Shown: positions 6,801-11,550 of the stretch, one piece after another
Position numbering within the stretch: position 1 is the first letter of the stretch
How the letters are laid out: every line of letters starts with the position of its first letter
Source: Myxococcales bacterium
GTDB taxonomy: Bacteria > Myxococcota > Polyangia > Polyangiales > Polyangiaceae
DNA length: 12,411 nucleotides
Reading direction: 5' to 3'
Assembly: GCA_003151595.1 (NCBI GenBank)
Contig: PLXW01000098.1
Coordinates: 9,983 to 22,393, forward strand
The notes under the pieces: generated by a model
What the model was told of the DNA's origin: nothing
What the model saw: only the letters and a program-made list of their open reading frames with translations
Databases searched by the model: none
Position numbers and translations under genes: made by a program

Positions 6801-8002
6801 GAAGTCACCGGAGCCGCCGCGCGCCCGGGCGGCGGCTGATTCGGCATGAAGCTCGGCACGTCGGGCATCGGCGGCGAATCGCTCGCGAACGCGTTGTGCG
6901 CGGCGGCGTCGTGCGTCGGTGCGCGCGGCAGCTCGAGCTCACCGAAGTCGTCGGCCGATCCGAACGCCGGAGGCAGCGAGCCCGCCCCGAACGCCGTCTT
7001 CGTCGACGGGAGCACCTGCGCCACGTTGGGAAGCGACTGCGCGACCTGCGGGAGGGACTGCGCCACGGAAGGGAGCGATTGCGCGATCGACGGCAACGCG
7101 CTCGCGACCGACGGCAACGCACTGGCCACCGACGGCAACGCACTCGCGACCGACGGCAACGCGCTCGCGATGGAAGGGAGATCGTTCGCGGCAGACGGGA
7201 GATCGATCTCGCCGAAGGCCACGGTCTGTTTCTTCAACGCCGCCTGCTGCCTGGCCGCGGCCGCGGGGAGCCCGACGTTCGCCGGCGCCGGCAAGCCGAT
7301 GCCGGTCGCCGCCGGGAGCCCGACGTTCTGCGCCGTCATCGGAAGACCGGCGTTCACGGTCGACGGCAGATCCATCTCGCCGAAGTCGGGAGTCGGAGCG
7401 CCGAAGGCCATCGTCGCTTTGTTCACCGCGCGGATGCCGGGCTTCACCGCCGAAGGGAGATCGCCCACGGGCGAAGGGAGGTCGCCGACCATCGACGGCA
7501 GATCGGTGAGGTCCGCCAGCGGATCGGGACCACTCAGCCCGAGGCTTGGCCCGAAGTTGAAGTCGACGGGCGCGGTGGGGGGCGGCGGTCCGGCGGTCTT
7601 CACGACGCGCGGCGCTGCACCAGGCACGTTCGCCGGACCGGCGACGCCCATCATCGTCCGCTTCTGAATGACCGGCGCGCGGTGCACGGGCGGCGGGATC
7701 GCCGACGGCGGCGCGGGCTCGAGGTCCGAGGAGTCGAGCGCTGCGGGCAAGCTCGGCTTCATCGGCGGCGGCGGCGGCTTCGCGACGGGTGGCGTCGCGG
7801 GGCGCGCAGCGATTCGAGGCGCGACCGGCGCGACGGGCTTCGGCGCCTCGGCCGGAGGAGCTGCAGCGCCCGGCGCGCCCGGACTCTTCACGACGAACGA
7901 GTGCCCACACTTCGGGCAGCGCATCTTGAGCCCCGCCGCGGGCACGCGCCGTTCGTCGATCTGGTACGGCGCCTTACACGACTCGCACTCGACCTTCAGC
8001 AT
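3854..8002 (-). CDS. MJ0042 zinc-ribbon, repeat-rich, membrane-anchored TPR protein
   Basis: A 1382-residue protein. Residues 1-38 form a zinc ribbon of MJ0042 type with Cys6, Cys9, Cys29 and Cys32. Residues about 40-550 are Pro/Ala/Gly-rich and disordered-looking, with LPS heptads at 168-188 and 275-333, and six FGE motifs followed mostly by acidic-Leu-Pro (207, 263, 353, 426, 459, 482). One membrane helix lies at about 554-576. The rest, about 590-1345, is a long TPR array of roughly fifteen helix-turn-helix units, for example GRSAEARKAFDDALKVD and NVQKALDSFKSALEKSP. The C-terminus carries Cys1346, Cys1370, Cys1374 and Cys1378. By the positive-inside rule the ribbon is probably cytoplasmic and the TPRs periplasmic (inference). 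A good ribosome site five bases upstream supports the start. It is transcribed away from the Ser/Thr kinase gene. Proteins of this layout recur in myxobacteria as scaffolds; it resembles gliding-motility scaffolds only in the ribbon. Function unknown. Confidence 0.9.
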   Translation of the reverse strand: MLKVECESCKAPYQIDERRVPAAGLKMRCPKCGHSFVVKSPGAPGAAAPPAEAPKPVAPVAPRIAARPATPPVAKPPPPPMKPSLPAALDSSDLEPAPPSAIPPPVHRAPVIQKRTMMGVAGPANVPGAAPRVVKTAGPPPPTAPVDFNFGPSLGLSGPDPLADLTDLPSMVGDLPSPVGDLPSAVKPGIRAVNKATMAFGAPTPDFGEMDLPSTVNAGLPMTAQNVGLPAATGIGLPAPANVGLPAAAARQQAALKKQTVAFGEIDLPSAANDLPSIASALPSVASALPSVASALPSVASALPSIAQSLPSVAQSLPQVAQSLPNVAQVLPSTKTAFGAGSLPPAFGSADDFGELELPRAPTHDAAAHNAFASDSPPMPDVPSFMPNQPPPGRAAAPVTSLFDENPFSSVAPPAANAGGGEGGGFGELELPQPPPERGGSFADPLPQSERGSVGGMAFGELDLGSGGSPSQMPGGSADNPFGEASLGSVIQPPPNAPAEGSRMSNLGSLQDDSRMSGGEGYGAPAETFDAGNMRQKPREQRGAQVARGPSPVPKILGGLLVAILLGGSGATFAPAIGFFGKNLIGDTMHAAEYAQLAETSITRAHEGLTSDNFAEALAMTDGLAAARAAKPRARALTAVAAIAEIETELRFGKDPDRANRAKLWLTDIPAPNSPAKVKYLDVALAASSAIDRDKDKARTGFDAAMRKYAGDPIQQDISFMRGELELRTGDAPAAAKAFAKALELAPGARAHFGLARAAFMAGDLKTAGKELDATIAASPKHGAALLVRAEMAWSQGRDDTAAEAALKDLATLLEGPAKTSISTSDQSQAFAMRGVIQLARGRSAEARKAFDDALKVDSRNVTALIGQGDVLFDEGRNTEAISRFDTAKQVDGNSVQAIAGAAKTEIALERLADAKKQMVEAVKRFPKSSLALQWLATSESALGDKKSAEKDFLGAMDLVDPKDPDAVEPYAAYVSFLATQGRADEAQGKLQDAVKKLPDSVGLERTLGDVAVVQAHYDEALTRYNAALTMDARDVSSRFRLGQVLRKTGKFEEASKVFDDVYTADKNYPGLALERGLLFQQSGNVQKALDSFKSALEKSPNDPDLKLRVGAAYVMIGQGEKAEPLLRDVSKDRPNSAEADHYWGRALMLQGPIHYQEAMRHLQIAASRETNRAEYHLYVGWLANSAIPRDVGLAAKEIGKALALDQTLADAWWQQGITEFLTSRNQSAVKDLLHALQLKPTRFEAHATLAMAYDQLNMPDAAVAEWRLALAHEDDSALDPRELADWNYRFGQKLNDRGQYAEAATRLKAAVEAGEAAQPRPTWLAKAELITAQSMQKTGDRAASCTHYTAFVQMSDQNDPDRRDARKACRDVCGKSCDAAP
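7004..7180 (-). repeat. In-frame heptad repeats (LPSxAxx) in the zinc-ribbon/TPR gene
   Basis: About eight and a half 21-base units encode LPSIASA, LPSVASA (three times), LPSIAQS, LPSVAQS, LPQVAQS, LPNVAQV and a final LPS (residues 275-333). At DNA level the four units at 7089-7172 are nearly identical, differing at a few bases in each copy, which implies recent tandem duplication. Outer units have diverged, mainly from Ala-Ser to Gln-Ser at the end of the heptad. Copy number may differ between strains. Confidence 0.9.
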
Positions 8003-8007
8003 CCGCG

Positions 8008-8014
8008 CCTCTTC
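8008..8014 (-). promoter_or_regulatory. Ribosome binding site of the zinc-ribbon/TPR gene
   Basis: The minus strand reads GAAGAGG five bases before the ATG at 8002. It is a good Shine-Dalgarno match at normal spacing and fixes this start, which also places the first zinc-ribbon cysteine at residue 6, as usual for the family. Confidence 0.7.
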
Positions 8015-8117
8015 ACGTCGAGACCCCGAGCGTCTCCCGGCAGCAAGAGCATCGCAGCGAGGCTATCACACGCACTAGCGGCGCCGAAGGCGTCCGCGTC
8101 TACATGACCCGTACGGC

Positions 8118-8146
8118 GTAGCTTGTCGGTTAATCCGACAAGCTAC
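8118..8146. promoter_or_regulatory. Perfect 12-bp inverted repeat, possible operator
   Basis: GTAGCTTGTCGG, a five-base spacer TTAAT, then CCGACAAGCTAC: all twelve pairs match. No T-run follows on either strand, so it is a poor intrinsic terminator. It sits 116 bases upstream of the minus-strand TPR gene and 260 bases upstream of the kinase gene, where a dimeric regulator could control one or both. It could instead form a hairpin in the TPR gene's 5' leader. The regulator is unknown and no candidate DNA-binding protein is encoded in the window. Confidence 0.6.
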
Positions 8147-8388
8147 TAGGCCACGAATCCAACTTAGATCCCCCTCCCTTGCGCTTCCGGAAGTGAGCGG
8201 TCACGCTCCGTGTCCCGAGACGTTCCCCCCCCCGCAATGGTGGGTGCACGCCACACGTGAGTCGCGCGCGATCCGCACCGGCGCGCGCGGGAATGCGGAC
8301 CCGACGTCAATATTTTCGCGTCGGACACGTCCAAGGGTTCGTGGTGTTCTAGGGATGGGGGTTACGTCGCCCTCGCTCGCTTTTTGCT

Positions 8389-8392
8389 GAGG
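8389..8392 (+). promoter_or_regulatory. Probable ribosome binding site of the kinase gene
   Basis: GAGG lies 13 bases before the ATG at 8406. The spacing is longer than ideal, but no better start is seen: the frame opens here and the protein reaches its glycine-rich loop at residue 34, normal for this kinase family. Confidence 0.4.
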
Positions 8393-8405
8393 TAGCGGCC
8401 GCGCG

Positions 8406-9890
8406 ATGAGTAGTACGTCCGAACCCGCTGCGTCCCCCTCGTATCCTGGCGTCCCCCAGGAGGGCGAAGTGCTCGCCGGGAAGTACCGCGTCGAGCGCGT
8501 GCTCGGCGTGGGCGGGATGGGCGTCGTGGTGGCCGCGATGCACCTGGAGCTCGACGAGCGGGTCGCCGTGAAATTCCTCGCGCCGAATCTCCCGGCGCAG
8601 CCCGACGCGGTCGCGCGGTTCGTCCGCGAAGCGAAGGCGGCCATCAAGATTCGAAGCGATCATGTCGTTCGAGTGCTCGACTCGGGGAAGCTCGAGTCGG
8701 GGGCGCCGTATATCGTCATGGAGTATCTCGACGGTCGCGATCTCCACGCCGTGCTGGAGACCGAAGGGCCGCTGTCCGTCGATATGTCGGTCGACTACGT
8801 CCTTCAGGCCTGCGACGCGATCGCCGCGGCGCACGCGCTCGGGATCATTCATCGCGATCTCAAGCCGGGGAACTTGTTCCTCACGAAGCGGAGCGACGGG
8901 TCGGGGCACGTGAAGGTGCTCGACTTCGGGATCTCGAAGGTGATCAGCGGCTCGGCGATCTCGGCGCCCGCGGGGCTCACGACCACGACGACGATCATGG
9001 GGACGCCGGCGTTCATGTCGCCCGAGCAGCTGCGATCGACGAGGCACGTCGACGTCCGCGCCGACATCTGGTCGATGGGGACGATCCTGTTCGCGCTGTT
9101 GACGGGCGAGCCGCCGTACGCCGGAGAGTCGACCGCCGACATCGCCGCGAAGATCATCCGCGATCCGCCGCCGCCGCTCCGCGCGCTCCGCCCCGACGCG
9201 CCCGAGGGGCTCGAGAAGGTGATCGCCTGCTGCCTGGAGAAGGACCCGGGCGCGCGCTATTCCGGGATCGCGGAGCTGGCCGAGGCGCTGTTGCCCTTCG
9301 CGCCGCCGGGATCGCGCGCGGCGGCGGAAAGGCTCGCCAAGCAGATCTCGACGCGACAGCTGGGCGCAGCGGCGACGTTGCCCTCGACGCGCCCGCCCGC
9401 GTACTCGAACCCTGGCCCTCGCACGAGCTCGGCGACGCGGACGGCGAGCGCGTGGGGTGAAGCGAAGGTCGAAGAGCGCGGCGCGAAGCGGGGGCGTTCG
9501 TGGGTCGCGATCATGACCGTCGCCGCCGCGGCGCTCGTGGGTGCGGCCGTGGCGTTGATGATGCCGCGCGGAGAGATGCACGGGATCGCGCTGCCGAGCG
9601 GATCGCATGCCGCGGCCGTCCCCGGAACGACGCTCGCCCCGCCGAGCCCATCGCCGATGGTCGCGGCTATCCCCGCGAGCGCACCGACGCCCGTGCCAGC
9701 ACCCTCCGCCGCGCCGACGGCGTCGACGGCGTCGACGTCCGCGTCGTCTTCGCCGCACGCCGCTCCGACTCCGCGCCCCGCTTCTCATCGTACGTCGCCC
9801 GGAGCAAAAGGTTCCTCGGTCGCTCCCGCCGCCTCCATCGCCTCTCCAGCCGCGTCGTCGAGCACGGGCTTGTTCGACGACCGCGAGTAA
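8406..9890 (+). CDS. Membrane-anchored Ser/Thr protein kinase (PknB-like)
   Basis: A 494-residue Hanks-type kinase with all key residues present: glycine loop GVGGMGVV (34-41), ATP-anchoring Lys56 in AVKF, Glu75 of helix C, catalytic loop HRDLKPGN (149-156; Asp151, Lys153, Asn156), DFG (173-175), activation segment with GTPAFMSPEQ (199-208) containing several threonines (192-196), and DIWSMG (220-225). Residues 185-196 form a Thr-rich likely autophosphorylation loop. A linker leads to one membrane helix (about 366-386), then about 108 Ala/Pro/Ser/Thr residues ending in GLFDDRE. That outer part has no recognisable sensor domain such as PASTA. The enzyme phosphorylates Ser/Thr of cytoplasmic targets; partners are not shown by sequence. 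The SUMF1 lipoprotein gene follows after 9 bases, and the divergent TPR gene is a candidate substrate by proximity only. Confidence 0.96.
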   Translation: MSSTSEPAASPSYPGVPQEGEVLAGKYRVERVLGVGGMGVVVAAMHLELDERVAVKFLAPNLPAQPDAVARFVREAKAAIKIRSDHVVRVLDSGKLESGAPYIVMEYLDGRDLHAVLETEGPLSVDMSVDYVLQACDAIAAAHALGIIHRDLKPGNLFLTKRSDGSGHVKVLDFGISKVISGSAISAPAGLTTTTTIMGTPAFMSPEQLRSTRHVDVRADIWSMGTILFALLTGEPPYAGESTADIAAKIIRDPPPPLRALRPDAPEGLEKVIACCLEKDPGARYSGIAELAEALLPFAPPGSRAAAERLAKQISTRQLGAAATLPSTRPPAYSNPGPRTSSATRTASAWGEAKVEERGAKRGRSWVAIMTVAAAALVGAAVALMMPRGEMHGIALPSGSHAAAVPGTTLAPPSPSPMVAAIPASAPTPVPAPSAAPTASTASTSASSSPHAAPTPRPASHRTSPGAKGSSVAPAASIASPAASSSTGLFDDRE

Positions 9891-9893
9891 AGT
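9888..9893 (+). promoter_or_regulatory. Weak -10-like hexamer before the SUMF1 lipoprotein gene
   Basis: TAAAGT overlaps the kinase stop codon and ends six bases before the ATG at 9900, the spacing expected if a leaderless mRNA started at the ATG. No -35 box is seen at 16-18 bases, and there is no proper ribosome site, so this is only a suggestion. Read-through from the kinase gene is equally possible. Confidence 0.25.
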
Positions 9894-9899
9894 GCACGC

Positions 9900-11021
9900 A
9901 TGCGCCGCGTCTCCGCATCTCTTCTGATCCCGCTCGTGATCGCACTCGGCGCGACCCCCGCGTGCTTCCCCGACTTCGAAGTGAACGGCGACGGCGGGCC
10001 GAACGGCAGCGGCGACGGCGGCGGCGGCAACGACGGCGGCGCGAACGACGCGACCATCGGGAGCGGCGACGACGACAGCGGTTCCATCGTCACGCTCCCC
10101 GACGGCGCGAAGGTCCTCGAAGACGGCGGACCGATTCCGACCGGCGACGACTCGGGTCCTGCGACCGGCGCCGACGGTGGACCGGGCTACGTCCCGCCGG
10201 GGACGTTCACGTTCCTCTTCGCGGATCAGCAGACGGTGACGGCGACGTTCACGCACGGCATCTTCATGGACGTCACCGAGGTGACCGTCGCGCAATTCAC
10301 GGCGTGGGTGAACGGCGGTCGCGTGAAGCCGAACGACGGCCAGTCGCTCGACCCGAGCGGGCCCTATCAGAACGCGATCTACTGGAAGAGCAGCTGGAAC
10401 ACGACGACCGATCAGGAGACGTACAAGGCGGGCAACGGCTGCCAGTACGGCCAAGACATCTTCACCGACGGGACCGAGGTCATGTACGTCGCGCCGACCT
10501 ACGGGACGACGCCCGACACGGTGCCGATCAACTGCGTGAACTGGTATCAGGCGGTCGCGTACTGCGCGTCGGTGGGCAAGCGGCTGGCGACGCAGGCCGA
10601 GTTTCAATACGAAGCGACCGGACGTGGCCACGGCTACACGTACCCGTGGGGCGATGCTCCCGATCCGACCGACTGCTCGCGCGCGATCTGGATCGGCGAC
10701 GGCGGCCTCAATGGCTACAACGGGTGCGGCTTCCCGGTGCCGGTGGGGAGCGCGCCGCTCGGCAAGTCGCTCGACGGGGTGCTCGATCTGGAAGGGAGCG
10801 TCGAAGAGTGGATCTGGGACGCTTACAACAGCACCGAGTCGCAGTGGCCCCCTGACTACGCCGGCCCGTCGCCCGACGCGGGCGACCCGAGCTCGCGCAT
10901 GGTTCGCAGCGGGTCGTGGATCAGTCCCAAGGAGAGCCTGGACGGGATCGCTCCCGGAAACATCGGCGAGACGGCGACGTACACGAACCTGGGGATTCGC
11001 TGCGTGAAGACGAAACTGTGA
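9900..11021 (+). CDS. Lipoprotein with SUMF1/FGE-like domain lacking catalytic cysteines
   Basis: A 373-residue protein. An N-terminal signal ends in ATPAC with likely lipidated Cys22 (lipobox position -3 is Thr, so the match is imperfect). A Gly/Asp/Asn-rich linker (about 29-95) is typical of myxobacterial surface lipoproteins. Residues about 98-371 form a SUMF1 domain, the fold of formylglycine-generating enzyme: FMDVTEVTVAQFTAWVNGG (122-140), NCVNWYQAVAYC (211-222), GKRLATQAEFQYEATGR (226-242), YPWGD (248-252), DLEGSVEEW (296-304), RSGSW (336-340) and GIRC (365-368). Active FGE carries two copper-binding cysteines just after the GSW/GSY motif; here the matching positions are Ser342 and Leu347 by my reading (Ser341 and Leu346 are also non-Cys), so sulfatase activation is unlikely. 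A ligand- or protein-binding role outside the cytoplasm is inferred. Co-directional with the kinase, 9 bases downstream. Confidence 0.92.
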   Translation: MRRVSASLLIPLVIALGATPACFPDFEVNGDGGPNGSGDGGGGNDGGANDATIGSGDDDSGSIVTLPDGAKVLEDGGPIPTGDDSGPATGADGGPGYVPPGTFTFLFADQQTVTATFTHGIFMDVTEVTVAQFTAWVNGGRVKPNDGQSLDPSGPYQNAIYWKSSWNTTTDQETYKAGNGCQYGQDIFTDGTEVMYVAPTYGTTPDTVPINCVNWYQAVAYCASVGKRLATQAEFQYEATGRGHGYTYPWGDAPDPTDCSRAIWIGDGGLNGYNGCGFPVPVGSAPLGKSLDGVLDLEGSVEEWIWDAYNSTESQWPPDYAGPSPDAGDPSSRMVRSGSWISPKESLDGIAPGNIGETATYTNLGIRCVKTKL

Positions 11022-11037
11022 GCGTATCCTCGCCCTC

Positions 11038-11042
11038 GGAGG
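11038..11042 (+). promoter_or_regulatory. Ribosome binding site of the small lipoprotein gene
   Basis: GGAGG with 8 bases to the ATG at 11051. It decides this start over a longer frame opening at 10916, because the longer reading would put a hydrophilic stretch before the signal peptide and overlap the SUMF1 gene by about 100 bases. Confidence 0.8.
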
Positions 11043-11050
11043 CGAGTCCC

Positions 11051-11542
11051 ATGCGCATCGTTTCGATCATCGCGACCACCACGTTCGCGTTCTCGTTCGC
11101 ACTGACGGCACTAGCGGGGTGCTCGAGCAGCGGGAACACGGGGTCGTCGTCGCCGTTCGACGGCCAGTGGTCGTGCACCGAGACCGACACGCTCGACTAC
11201 ACGTCTCCCTCCGGCTCGGCGCCGCAGACGCTGACGGGCACGGCGGGCCTGCTCCTCACCGAAGGGACCAACGGCGACATCACGGCGACGTCATCGACCG
11301 ACGCCGGAGCGACGTGCCCGCTCAAGTACACGACGTCGGGATCGACCGCGACGCTCATCGCGAACCAGACGTGCGTCGCGGGGGGGCTCTCGTTCGCGTA
11401 CACGCAAGGGACGACGACGGTGAACGGCAACGCGATGACGACGTCGCTCGGGTTCTCCTTCAAGGGGAGCGTGAGTGGCGGAGACGCCGGCGCGGTGTCC
11501 GTCGTCGGCACCGGGACGACGCAGTACACGTGCACGAAGTGA
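11051..11542 (+). CDS. Small four-cysteine lipoprotein of unknown function
   Basis: A 163-residue protein with a clear lipoprotein signal: MRIVS, hydrophobic core, lipobox LAGC with Cys24. The mature part starts with a Ser/Gly-rich stretch, then FDGQWSC (36-42), and is rich in Thr, Gly and Ser with alternating strand-like segments (LTGTAGLLLTEGTNGDITATS, split by turns), which suggests a small beta-barrel or lipocalin-like fold. Four further cysteines (42, 89, 108, 161) could form two disulfides, fitting export. I do not recognise a family. It lies 29 bases after the SUMF1 lipoprotein with its own strong ribosome site, so it may share that transcript. Its stop is 8 bases from the stop of the convergent PEGA gene. 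That it is a lipoprotein is fairly sure; fold is inference, function unknown. Confidence 0.85.
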   Translation: MRIVSIIATTTFAFSFALTALAGCSSSGNTGSSSPFDGQWSCTETDTLDYTSPSGSAPQTLTGTAGLLLTEGTNGDITATSSTDAGATCPLKYTTSGSTATLIANQTCVAGGLSFAYTQGTTTVNGNAMTTSLGFSFKGSVSGGDAGAVSVVGTGTTQYTCTK

Positions 11543-11550
11543 GTCGGGCT

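Larger units (their letters stand above)
8003..8405. promoter_or_regulatory. Divergent intergenic region, zinc-ribbon/TPR gene and kinase gene
   Basis: About 400 bases lie between two divergently transcribed start codons and should contain both promoters. The middle (about 8100-8175) is more AT-rich than its surroundings and holds a perfect 12-bp inverted repeat. Further right are the palindrome CTTCCGGAAG (8184-8193), a GAGCG/CGCTC hairpin (8195-8208), a run of nine C (8225-8233) and an AT-rich spot (about 8307-8317) flanked by CCGACG and CGTCGG. I see no convincing -35/-10 pair on either strand and no sigma-54 site. A 65-codon open frame from a GTG at 8193 has no family resemblance and is not called. 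Confidence 0.6.

Noticed and set aside
7089..7172. 21-base tandem repeats considered as a CRISPR-like array
   Set aside because: There are no spacers; units abut, keep the reading frame and encode protein heptads.
8193..8390. A 65-codon open frame from GTG in the divergent spacer
   Set aside because: No ribosome site, no family resemblance, and it crosses the nine-C tract; composition looks non-coding.
8349..10631. A 760-codon open frame on the - strand
   Set aside because: It lies opposite the kinase and SUMF1 genes, whose catalytic and family motifs are intact on the + strand.
10916..11050. Upstream extension of the small lipoprotein gene
   Set aside because: It would overlap the SUMF1 gene and bury the signal peptide; the ATG at 11051 has a strong ribosome site.
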